64,000 bases of DNA, taken from Euborellia annulipes. Its lineage: Eukaryota > Arthropoda > Insecta > Dermaptera > Anisolabididae. The stretch covers positions 1 to 64,000 of the forward strand of contig JAKCPI010031647.1 in assembly GCA_023213315.1 (NCBI GenBank), given 5' to 3'. Below the pieces are notes generated by a model. The model had not been told where the DNA came from, did no database searches, and worked only from the letters and a program-made list of their open reading frames with translations. The position numbers and the translations under genes are program-made. Position 1 is the stretch's first letter; each line of letters begins with the position of its first letter. Below are positions 55,278 to 64,000 of this stretch, piece by piece.

Positions 55278-58200
55278 CTAAAAAAATAGATATATGATTA
55301 TTTAGTTAAATTTGTGAAACAAATATTTAAAAGAAAATTTATAATAAAAATTATTTGGGAGGTGTGGGGTTGGATTCTCTTGTCCCTCAAAAAAAAAAAA
55401 AAAATTTCACAAGGACAATTCTTTTAATGAATACCATCATCTGAGAATTTAGGAGGTCACTAATGAATTTTAGGCTTATAAGAAATACAAAGAAAACCCG
55501 CACTCGTTAATTGTAATAACGTCATTCATAGTCTGAACATATTGTCTTATGACTAAAAAGCCAGGATTTTTATGCAGCAAAAACACCTAAATATGCAGTA
55601 AAAGTATTAAAATAGGCAATATATTATATATATGACAAAAATATCAGGTAAAAGACTTCCAATTAAAGATAAATCATGATTTCTAGTGATGTAAAATTAA
55701 TCGTGTTTTAAAGCAAAAAATTTTTAACTAATGTCCGGCCTTTGCCATAAAGGGGAGTTTGCATCAGAAATAAACAACAGTATTTTATTTTCAATAGACC
55801 AGTTGAAATAAATTTTAACCCATCGTTAATAAATATTCATATAGTTTCATAATTAATTTTATTCAAGTTGTTTTCAACAGACCAAAAATGAATTTTTTTG
55901 ATCATTGGGCTTAAAACATAAACCTATTAATTAGCTACGTATAACAGCCAACACTTATTTAATTTTCTCAAATGGTCTTATTGTAGAAAAATTTTTCCTC
56001 AGAGTGCTTTCGTTTGGAATTTTGTTATTTGTATATTTTATTAAAAAAGTCTTTGAAAGGTTTTTTTTTTTTTTTTTTTTTGCAAATTCCATAAAAGTAA
56101 AATAAAATAACACTTTTGTCGAAATATGTTAAAAAGTTTTAAATATGAAACTTTTTGCAATATTCACCAAATATACAAAAATATTCAATATAAAATTTGA
56201 ACCCTAGTGCCAAGTGACCATGATTCGGATGGAAAATTGATTTTCCGGGACGTACAGTGAGCACCACAATTAAGTCCCCACCTGATAGCTATAGCCTTAA
56301 GTATATGGTATAGTATATGGTGTATAGTGATATAATTTTAATGACCGACAAGGTAAAACGTAAAATCTGGTAGAGATAATTTTATTTTGCCTTTTCAAAT
56401 TTAAAATTATTTCACCATATACCATATAACAGTTACTATCCCATATGCTATAGCTATCAGGTGGGAACTTAATTGTGGCGCTCACTGTACATGTTAGCAA
56501 TTAAAATATGCAATTGCATAGGAATCCGAGCTTTACTTATGACAAAAACCAGACAATGTAATGTCAAAAACGGGACGTGGTTATAAAATGAAGAGTTGAG
56601 AATTACAAGGGGTCTATAGACAATTTTTTTGTACGCCATTTACGTCTTTATGCATAATACCATCTATTGCAATAGTATTGAGACTAAATCCTGGTAGTTA
56701 GGCAGCCAGAATGGCACACGCCTACTAACGCTTTCTTGTCTGTGTGAGAAATATCTTTTTCAAACCAGACAATAGAACAAAAAATTGCCTATAGACCAAG
56801 GGCGGATCCAGAGGTGTTTCTCGGGGGGAGGGGGGGGTAATCTGGTGTGACTGGTCGCACAGCACGCTATTTTTTCTTAATTTCGGAAATTTAAAGGCGC
56901 ATTCTGTACTTGTTTGCCAGAATATAAATGCAAAACAAATTTTTAAGTATTAATTTTTAAAATTTTACATTAAAAATAAATTTTTTTTCGAAAAAAAAGT
57001 ATTTTTTTCAAATCTCAGGGGGGTAATTACCCCCTTTACCCCTCCCCCCTGTATCCTCCCTTGCCATAGATCCCTACTAATTCTCACCTCTTCAAAGATT
57101 ATGTATTCATAAAAAAGTAATATGATAAAAAAAACTGTATTATATAGACATACTAATTCTACAAATAATTAATCTGTAGTGACAGAACCGATTCAAAAAT
57201 TTAGTTAGTTTTACGAGAAATAAATAAGACGCGATTCAATTTTTTACAAAAACTATAGCTTGTTAAAAACGGGACAAAATTGACATTTTTATTAAAACGA
57301 CGGTACGGCCGAGAAATATGAAAAAATCGGTACTGTCCCGTTCAAATCGGCACGTATGGCCAACCTAGTCATTCTACTCGGAAAAATTTTATTCCAATGC
57401 GGATTATTCCAAGACAATGCCTTTGTTTTCTAACAAAATTAATTGAATATACACATTCTTGAAGACAAAATTTGTCAATTATACATAATTATCATAATAA
57501 AGAAAAGCTTAATTAAAAAATTTGTTTTTTTTTTCTTGTCAAAAATATTGTTATATTTCGTACCTTCATTTCATTATAAGAAGATGCAAGTAGAAAATTT
57601 CCATCAGGATGAAAAGATAGTGAATTTACAATATTATCTAAAAGATAACGTTGGAGTGTTTCTTTTTTTCTTAAATCATACATAATAATCCCTCCAGATT
57701 GAGTTCCATAAACAATATAATTATTCGATGGATGGAAGACTAAATAATTTGGAATGCCTAAAAAATCGGAGAAAAGAAATGAAAAAATGTTTTTATTCAA
57801 AATGAAATTAAATACCAACCATTTCTGGAAGTGATGGTAGAAGTTGATAATCCACTTTTTGGATCAAATAACTTTAATTTATTATCATCACTGCATGAAG
57901 CAATTATTTTGCCATTTGGGGAATATCGTACACAATTAATCCAATTAGTATGGCCAGTTAATGAAGACACAAATTTTTTCTCTATTACAGACCATATCCG
58001 TAGAGATTTATCTTTTGAACCTAAAAAGATCATAATTAAAAGTTTTTATGAATTAACTGGTTCTTATTATTATATCAATAGTAGAGAGTTAAAAACCCTA
58101 TTTGGTACTTGGATTTAATGGAGTCCTGGTGAACAATCAGGTGATTAAAATAAAAAATTTTATATTTTGTTGGCGATGTCTCGAGCTCATCTCCGGGGCT

Positions 58201-61200
58201 AAAAAATTATCATATAAATACAGATGTTAGGTATTTAATTATAACACCAAATCTTTATTATTATATCGCCTCCATTAAATCCAATTAAAAATCTACAGCC
58301 AACCAGCACAGAAAACTTTTTGATTAGACTTTAAGAGACATATACAGTAAAATCCCTCTTAACCGGCCTGGCCGGATATCCGTATCCGAGGTTTCGGTGA
58401 AAATTTGATTTTCTTTCATTTTCAACACACGTTTCCGTTTTCCTAACTCGCTCATTTTTGTTCAAGAGATTTCAAGCCTATGCAGTAGAACAGGGGTCGG
58501 CAACCTGCGGCCTTTTGCAACTTTTTGCGCGGCCCGCCAAAGGTGAACTAGTCTGATTTTTTTTAGACTATTCAGGCCTCTCCATAATCAAGAAAAATAA
58601 AAGCATAAATCATTCTCTCTTTCAAGCTCTGGAAATATTGAAAAAATAATTTTATTTTGTTTTGTTATTACATATGAATGTGCGGCCCTCATAAAAAATT
58701 TTATTTTGAAAATGGCCCGCCGCCCGAAAAAAGGTTGCCGACCCCTGCAGCAGAAAAAATAGACTTGGATGCAAGCGAGTAAACAAACTCGAGAACTCCT
58801 TCCCATCAGAAGGAACATATTTCACAATGTTGCAACACACAGTTTAATTAAAATACAAAAAAAAAATGTAATTTATATATATGTAATAATAAAAATAATG
58901 TATGATAAATATATGTAATTTATAATACTATTGGGATAGGCCGGTTAATCCGATGACCGGTAGATCCGAGGCCGGATAAGAGGGTTTTTATTGTATAATG
59001 AAACCTCTAATATCGGACCCTTATATATATATATTGTAATCAAGGTTATGGAGAAGAAACAACCAGCGAATTCTTTCCACGTCAAAATAATCTATTTGCA
59101 AATATTTCGGTTTGCCTAACGCAAACCATCCTCAGTGCATCAAATGGAACATAAAAGACACTGTTCGGCAATATACAACATTATACAATCAATTTACATA
59201 CACTATATAATAGTGGAGCGTTTTACAAAGCAATAAAATGCATGAGAAGCCATTCTACATGAGGATGGGACAACATCTAGTAAGCAAGTCACTGGGAGAA
59301 ACTGAAAACAAAACTTATTACAAGATGTCAAATATTACAACCAGATGGAATAAATTTATTGTTGAATTCATACTTACAATAGTAACTATATATAAAGTAT
59401 ATAATACAATTATTTATATGATCTGAAATAATCTCTCAAAGTGACCGGCCAGGCGCGTGTACGTTCTAATACTGGCTTAGCTTAATTTTAAATCTAAATA
59501 GATTTAATCATCTTTTTAAATATTAATTTCGTAATATTATTTTTCACATGCAGATGGCTCCCAAAGTCATACAATTAAGTTCTCATTTATTTATAAGGGT
59601 AGTTTTTTTATATTTAAAATTTACATGCGTACATTGTTGGCAAACATTATATATTCACATTATATCACAAAAAATAAACATGAGGGGGGGGTGATTCTTA
59701 TTTCCAACTTTATATAACATTCACATTTGTTTACATTTAATCAAAGAATGTCACAAAATACAAGTTTAAGCCCTCCACATCCGTTTGATGGTTAATAGTC
59801 ATGTCTTTATCTAAATATATCTAGCATTTTTCGAGGAACTCTCTTTTTTATTGTCCTCGTATGATATTAATATTTTAACACCCTGAAAATCAAAGCCATG
59901 ACATTCATCAACAGCATGTTGACTAAGCGCTGTGGAAGTAGCGCCTCTGGCTACTGACCTCTTATGCTCATCTATTCGTACTCCCAATGGTCTTTTCGTT
60001 TGGCCTATGTACCTTTTTTGAAAGTCTAGGCACTGGATACTATACACCACACCTTTTTGTTTCAGTTTAGGGGGGGGGTTTTTTTTTGTTAAGAAAAATT
60101 TTGGTTTTATACCATATTTATTTTATTTATTTATGAGTATTTTTTAATATTTTCCATTCCCTTTTTTATTTGGGGGGATGAAGAATAATATTTGAGGATA
60201 ATAATTTTTATTGGGTTGTTGTAGGTATTATTTTTGGAGGGGGAGGGGGGGGGTTTTATTTGTTTTTTTTTCTTATTATTATTTTTTTTTACAAAGAACG
60301 CCAGCCCCCTCCCTTTTCATTCTTTTTATTTCTTTAAAACTCTACACAAATATTGTATGTATATAATTTGATTGTATAATGTTGTATATGTGTATTATGT
60401 GTGTCTTTTATGTTCCAGTTGATAGAGGATGGTTAGCGTTTGGCAAACCGAAATATTTGCAAATAGAGTATTTTGACGTGGAAAGAATTCGCTGGTTGTT
60501 TCTTCTCCATAACCTTGATTCAATCGTCCCAGCATACGTGATATATATTGTAATGTTTATATTAAATGCTGGATATGAAAAAAAAGAAAGTTTTAAAAAA
60601 ACAAACAAAATTATTTATTTTTTCAAGATTGAGCGTCGCTTTGCTAAAAGTTATGCTTTTTTTTTGATAACATTTTAATTATAATCTAAATTTCTTTATC
60701 GTTGAATAAACAACAAACGATTTACAGACAAAAAAATTTCTTTAGCTCAACAAAAATGTCAAATTTTCGGTTAAAAAAGCGAGAAAAGTAGGTTGAGATG
60801 ACTTGTTTCATTCATACTTTCCTCTCCCAGATTTGTAATAACGTTTTATTAAATAAAAGATAATTTATACCTGTTACAATATATTCATCATCTGTAGAAA
60901 AATCAATAGAGGTTACAGATGACAAATGTCCTTTTAATACAGAGGATTCTCCAACACTGTTAGGAGCCCAAAGTCTTATACTTCGATCATCTGATGAGGA
61001 TGCTATTAAATGGCCAGAATTGGAGTAACAAACGTCATTAACACTTTGAGTGTGTCCTTTAAATCTGCAAGATATTTTTTTTATTAATACACATTTGTGT
61101 ATTTGTTTATATCAAAAATAAAAATTATATTTTTCAATAATAAATTAGGAAATTAAAAAAAATAATAATTTCTTAAGTTTGTGTATAAGATAGATGGTTT

Positions 61201-63187
61201 TCAGGGAACTTCCCTAAATTGCCTAGAGCAGTGGTTTCCAAACTTTATGTTACCACGCCTCCCTTAAAAATATTTAATCGATCCCCCCCCCTTTTTTATA
61301 AAATAATGCAAACAAATATTTTTATTGCTAAAATCATTCGGAAAATTGCTCGCTGTGGCTAATATTCGCGCCCCCTGCGTCCCCTTAGACTAGTCCGCGC
61401 CTCCCAGTTTGGAAAACACTGGCCTAGAGAATTAAAATATAATATTTTAAAAAAATTGATGTTATAATACTACATAGTGAATATATATAAAATATATATT
61501 ATATGCTCAGGGGCCCACATCTTGTGGGTACGTGGATGGCGACCACGAGCTACCCGAGCTGGGACTAGCAGTCCTTCTATTCTTGACACGTCTGTCCCTT
61601 TCTTCTATATTTTCAACAGGCGTCAGACCGTGGGGCCGACTTGTTCTATTTCTTTCGGGCAAAAAAAAAACCCGTTCCCTCGACCTCTCTGCCGACCCCG
61701 CACCGCGGGAATAATAAAGGCGAAGAAGAAGAAGAAGATAAAGAATTATTTACATCGCTTATTATAAACACGAAGAAAATTCATATTTTCATGTATGAAT
61801 TTTCTTCCCGGCTTATATACGCGATGTGTATAATATTTTTATATTTATTTATTGGCATTTGTATGCCATTATAAGATCTTATATATTATATATATAATTT
61901 CTTATTTATTAATTAATTAAATTTGAGGAGGTCTTTTCAATTAGTCCATTTTGCGCCTAGTCGAGGGAGAAATTTGAGGCACCGAATTTGGATCCATTTC
62001 TTCTGATGACTAAAATACTTTCTGAATGAATTCAAATAACGGAATGCCGTGCTGTGGTCCGTGGTTAGAGCACACCGAGTACAAATTGGTGGATCCGTGG
62101 TTCGACTCCCGGCGGCATCCTAAATTTTGTCGGGTATTTGAATTAATAAATATTGAATTGTATACTACATAGTATTTCATTATCACTAAAGATAAATCAT
62201 AAAAATCCAAATGCTAGTTTTCATTGTGTCCTTATCTTTAGAAGGAAATATATTAAACGGATTAAGTATTATTCAGATGAAAAGTCTTTTCCTTAGCATT
62301 GTAAATGTCATAAGCCGCTAATATGCTCTTATAATAATCAATTTAATGTCTTATGGCTATGGAGATTTAATCAGGAAGTCAAAGGAACTTTGCAGCCAGG
62401 AGATTAAATAAAAAAATATTTTATTTTATTTTTATTTGCAGACGTTTCGGTCGTCTATCACGAACTTCATCAGGGCAAATAAATGTCAAAACGCCGGCAA
62501 ATAAAAATAAAATAAAATATTTTTTTATTTAATCTCCTGGCTGCAATGTTCCTTCGGCTATCTTATAATAATTCTTGCCATTGAGTCTAATTTTTAAAAG
62601 AAGCAAATAAGAGCTTTGTACTTATTTATTCGTTTAGTATGAATTGTTTCATATTGAGGATAAATAAAAAAAAAAAATGAACTGTTAGGCATCGTAACAT
62701 TTTCTCAAGAATATTAGCCACAGCAAGTCCTTTTCCAACTTGAAGAGTTCTTGCTTGGAGTTGTCGTGTAAAAAAATCAGAGGAATGAAAGAAGTCAGAA
62801 TAATGAAATGTAATGATAAATATTTATAAGTTTAATTTCATAGGAGGCTAAATGCCCATGTATTATTGACTTAAGTTTTAAGAAAAGTGAAATAATTTTT
62901 AGAAAGTGGTTCAATCATCAATTCTCTCAGCGATATTACATGATAATTTAATTTATTTTAACTTTCATTCAGGAAAATATTGGAATGAAAACTTGTCATA
63001 TATACTATATATATATATTATTAGAAATGTTTTACCTCAAAGCTCTTGAATTATCCTCAAGATTCCATAAAATGAGATGAGAATCGTGGCTAGAGCTCAC
63101 CAATTTCTTTTCTGTTGGACTGAATGAAACTTGAGAGACTAAATTGGAATGTCCTTTTAATATAATTTCCAAATCTGGATTGTCCAT
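55164..63187 (-). CDS. POC1A: POC1 centriolar protein, WD40 domain, five exons (3' end missing)
   Basis: Minus-strand exons 63187-63036, 61064-60871, 58020-57820, 57757-57564 and 55277-55164 join in frame to 285 aa. POC1 proteins are centriole and basal-body components: seven WD40 repeats form a propeller, followed by a C-terminal coiled coil. Seen: LKGHSNLVSQVSFSPTEKKL (blade 1), FKGHTQSVNDVCYS with RSIRLWAPN (2), LKGHLSSVTSIDFS then KSLRIWS (3), LTGHTNWINCVRYSPNGK and NKLKLFDPKSG (4), VFHPSNNYIVYG (5), LSFHPDGNFLLASS (6) and LNGRFIYT..ILCVNFSHDGSFFASGG (7). The RIRLWAPN-GES and HTNWIN features are typical of POC1. The exon closing blade 7 and the coiled-coil exon were not found down to 52.2 kb. 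The symbol means POC1 family; A versus B is not decided. Confidence 0.88.
56255..56487. mobile_element. Tc1/mariner-type miniature element in POC1 intron 4
   Basis: TA on both sides. Ends CAGTGAGCACCACAATTAAG and CTTAATTGTGGCGCTCACTG; arms continue as CACCTGATAGCTATAG. A second inverted pair (TATACCATATA-like) sits inside. Confidence 0.85.
56661..56740. mobile_element. Half copy of the 41719-41969 element
   Basis: ACCATCTATTGCAATAGTAT..CCTGGTAGTTAGGCAGCC..TGGCACACGC; no right arm. The flanking words AAAAAATTGCC.TATAGACC occur in both directions around it (56620, 56780). Confidence 0.65.
56795..57070. mobile_element. TIR element with an inserted family H hairpin half
   Basis: CAAGGGCGGATCCAGAGG and CCCTGTATCCTCCCTTG are inverted ends. 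GTAATCTGGTGTGACTGGTC at 56839 is a family H end. Confidence 0.55.
57564..57757 (-). CDS. POC1A: POC1 exon 4 (blades 5-6)
   Basis: Acceptor CGATTTTTTAG, donor ATGAAG|GTACGA. Encodes IPNYLVFHPSNNYIVYG, DLRKKETLQRY and LSFHPDGNFLLASS. Confidence 0.9.
57820..58020 (-). CDS. POC1A: POC1 exon 3 (blades 3-5)
   Basis: Acceptor GATCTTTTTAG, donor AAATG|GTTGGT. The GTATTT 4 bp downstream would break the frame, so GTTGGT is preferred. Encodes SKDKSLRIW and HTNWINCVRYSPNGKIIAS. Confidence 0.9.
58345..58993. mobile_element. pogo/Tigger-type miniature element
   Basis: TA on both sides. Ends CAGTAAAATCCCTCTTAACC and CCGGATAAGAGGG..TTATTG; subterminal CCGGCC and ATCCGAGG on both sides. Split by a hAT element at 58491-58747. 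Confidence 0.75.
58491..58747. mobile_element. hAT miniature element nested in the pogo-type element
   Basis: CAGGGGTCGGCAACCTGCGG and GGTTGCCGACCCCTG ends. Flanks CAGTAGAA and CAGCAGAA (7 of 8). These ends are typical of hAT non-autonomous elements. Confidence 0.88.
59094..59140 (-). ncRNA. Hammerhead ribozyme-like motif (P13 left arm)
   Basis: Minus strand: TGCA, CTGAGGA, T, GGTTTG-CGTTAGG-CAAACC, GAAA, TAT, T, TGCA. Intact core; stem II of 6 bp; stem III palindrome ATAT; stem I of 4 bp. Same orientation as the GIY-YIG remnant. The opposite arm (60435-60468) is decayed. Confidence 0.55.
59737..60058 (-). pseudogene. GIY-YIG endonuclease end of a Penelope-like ORF, broken
   Basis: In Penelope-like retroelements a C-terminal GIY-YIG nuclease follows the reverse transcriptase. 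Seen: GVVYSIQCLDFQKRYIGQTK (the GIY and YIG strands, with the Cys typical of the family), then RPLGVRIDEHKRS with the Arg, then ALSQHAVDECHGFDF. After about residue 70 the frame shifts, near 59833. The continuation REFLEKC is followed by an in-frame TAG and then DKDMTINHQTDVEGL, the usual family ending, with TAA at 59737-59739. At least one frameshift and one stop mean it is inactive. Confidence 0.85.
60871..61064 (-). CDS. POC1A: POC1 exon 2 (blades 2-3)
   Basis: Acceptor ATATCTTGCAG, donor AACAG|GTATAA, phase 2 in and 1 out. Encodes FKGHTQSVNDVCYSNSG, RSIRLWAPN and LKGHLSSVTSIDFST. Confidence 0.92.
61229..61421. mobile_element. hAT miniature element with perfect duplication
   Basis: GCCTAGAG at 61221-61228 and 61422-61429. 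Ends CAGTGGTTTCCAAACT and AGTTTGGAAAACACTG. Young insertion in POC1 intron 1. Confidence 0.92.
61505..61737 (+). mobile_element. 5S-like SINE, copy f
   Basis: Head GCTCAGGGGCCC..GGTACGTGGATGGCGACC, body, and a long (GAA)n tail. No clear duplication: the flanks are simple AT. It overlaps three frames that are not genes. Confidence 0.7.
62050..62170 (+). mobile_element. tRNA-derived SINE
   Basis: GTGGTCCGTGGTTAGAGC (box A) and CCGTGGTTCGACTCCCGG (box B), then GTCGGGTATTTGAATTAA. Sequence before and after the tRNA-like core is complementary (ATTCAAATAACGGAATGCCG / CGGCGGCATCC..TATTTGAAT). Confidence 0.7.
62345..62575. mobile_element. Foldback element P14 (same family as P1)
   Basis: GGAACTTTGCAGCCAGGAGA.. 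and ..TCTCCTGGCTGCAATGTTCC arms with ATTTGCAGACGTTTCGGTCG inside. Close to P1 over the left arm, including the flanking GTCTTATG.CTATGGAGATT. Confidence 0.8.
62434..62480 (-). ncRNA. Hammerhead ribozyme-like motif (P14)
   Basis: Minus strand: ATTTGCC, CTGATGA, A, weak stem II with GACC, GAAA, C, GTC, TGCAAAT. The core is intact (unlike P1), but stem II is eroded and stem I has a mismatch at the cleavage site. Confidence 0.5.
63036..63187 (-). CDS. POC1A: POC1 exon 1 (start, blade 1)
   Basis: ATG at 63187-63185. Encodes MDNPDLEIILKGHSNLVSQV..HLILWNLEDNSRAL. Donor TTGAG|GTAAAA, phase 2. Confidence 0.92.
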
Positions 63188-63756
63188 GTTTATTATCTAA
63201 TACAAGATGTGATGAATTAAATCGGTTAAAATAAAATATGATAAATATAATAATTCACGTAATAAAATATTTCCATTTAGTTTTTAAATAAAAATGTTTC
63301 TTGATGTTAACACTTTTTTCTTTGAATATGAAATGAAATGCTCTTTGGCGGGTTTTCAATTAGATCAGTAATGAAACTAGAAACATTCAAATCCATAAGT
63401 GCAAGCAACCGATTTTATATTTTTAAATATAAAAAATATTATTTAATTAAATAAATAATTTCATAAATTAATTAATACAATTTTGTTTTCATATTTAATA
63501 AGAAAATATTTAAAATATTTTTGAATTTCCAATTTTTTGAATCAAAATCGGCAGCAATGTCGTATTAACTTTGATAGTTGCCAACTTCTGGCCATCTGTC
63601 AAAATAAAATAATTTGTAAAACTTTTATTAGTTAAAAACAAAATAATCACAACTCTTTTTTAAATCTACTCCTTTAATAAAATTTTTAATTTTTTTTTAT
63701 GAAGTTTTTAATTTAAATCTATATATTTCTTATTATTAAAACATATTTTTGATGAC
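63188..63756. promoter_or_regulatory. Shared divergent promoter region of POC1 and YIPF6
   Basis: 569 bp between two opposed start codons, AT-rich, with no identified repeat. Both promoters and 5' UTRs must lie here unless either gene has upstream non-coding exons. No TATA or initiator can be assigned by eye. Confidence 0.5.
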
Positions 63757-64000
63757 ATGACATTCTCTGGCAGGATTGATACAAAATTACAGGTATTTCT
63801 TATTTTTTCAAATTTATTTATATTTCTATTTACATTTAAAATAACAATTATACGAATAATTTAAATATTTTAGATGTTTGATGATTTAGAAGGAACGGTA
63901 GAAGGAAATATTAATATTCCTTTTCAAAATAATCAAGGAGAACCAGAATTCAATACCTTAGATGAACCAATCAAAGATACCATAGTAAGAAAATCTTTAT
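63757..64000 (+). CDS. YIPF6: YIPF6, first exons (cut by window end)
   Basis: YIPF6 is a five-pass Golgi/ER-exit protein of the YIP1 family, acting with Rab GTPases in vesicle traffic. Exon 1 is 63757-63792 (MTFSGRIDTKLQ, donor ACAG|GTATTT). Exon 2 starts at 63874 (acceptor TATTTTAG). Exon 2 encodes EGTVEGNINIPF and FNTLDEPIKDTI, matching the cytosolic VEGEITIPM..STLNESVRNTIM segment of vertebrate YIPF6. A strong donor ATA|GTAAGA at 63985 fits the family alignment and probably ends exon 2. If exon 1 is untranslated, the ATG at 63874 would be the start. The membrane part lies beyond the window. Confidence 0.8.
63874..63984 (+). CDS. YIPF6: YIPF6 exon 2
   Basis: Acceptor TTTAAATATTTTAG; probable donor GTAAGA at 63985, phase 0. 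Encodes MFDDLEGTVEGNINIPFQNN and onward to KDTI. Confidence 0.7.

Larger units (their letters stand above)
59036..60527 (-). mobile_element. Penelope-like element remnant with inverted terminal arms (P13)
   Basis: The left arm 59036-59220 (AAGGTTATGGAGAAGAAACA, TGCAAATATTTCGGTTTGCC, CAATATACAACATTATACAA) is repeated inverted at 60365-60527. Between them, the minus strand has the 3' end of a Penelope-like ORF (GIY-YIG part). The reverse transcriptase part is absent; 60070-60360 is G/T-rich filler. Inverted terminal arms and 5' loss are usual for Penelope-like elements. Confidence 0.8.

Noticed and set aside
57831..58118. Plus-strand frame over POC1 exon 3
   Set aside because: It is the antisense shadow of the WD40 exon; the minus strand carries the conserved repeats and splice sites.

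Overview
The window is animal nuclear DNA: very AT-rich, with spliced protein genes whose small exons sit in long repeat-filled introns, GT-AG splice sites and AATAAA signals. The proteins are ordinary metazoan ones and the repeats (tRNA-headed SINEs, a 5S-like SINE, Penelope-like, hAT, Tc1/pogo-type elements) suggest an arthropod or other invertebrate. I cannot name the species.

Four genes can be assembled exon by exon. (1) A SKAP-family adaptor (5330-16339, +, five exons, 355 aa: N-terminal helical segment, PH domain, three Tyr-Asp-Asp sites, no SH3 domain). (2) A very-long-chain 3-oxoacyl-CoA reductase of the HSD17B12 type (28651-52100, +, seven exons, 314 aa, first intron 14.4 kb). (3) POC1, a centriolar WD40 protein (63187 down to 55164, -, five exons covering seven blades; C-terminal exon not found). 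(4) The first exons of YIPF6, a Golgi multi-pass protein (63757 to the window end, +). POC1 and YIPF6 are head to head across about 570 bp. The genes share no pathway.

The rest is repeats. Positions 1-2768 hold a higher-order satellite with an 820-bp unit. Introns and intergenic DNA carry: (a) at least a dozen foldback elements whose arms contain hammerhead-ribozyme-like cores followed by palindromic stem III sequences, one also keeping a broken GIY-YIG endonuclease end of a Penelope-like element; (b) a GC-rich SINE family with long target duplications, a GAA-repeat tail and a head resembling the internal promoter of 5S rRNA, with boxes at the 5S spacing; (c) an AT-rich family (here 'family H') ending in a long hairpin; (d) short terminal-inverted-repeat elements of hAT, Tc1 and pogo type, some nested; (e) tRNA-derived SINEs.

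The most interesting material is the hammerhead-bearing foldback set, in which different stem sequences keep the same pairings, and the 5S-like SINE. All coordinates were read by eye; no alignment, folding or database search was run.
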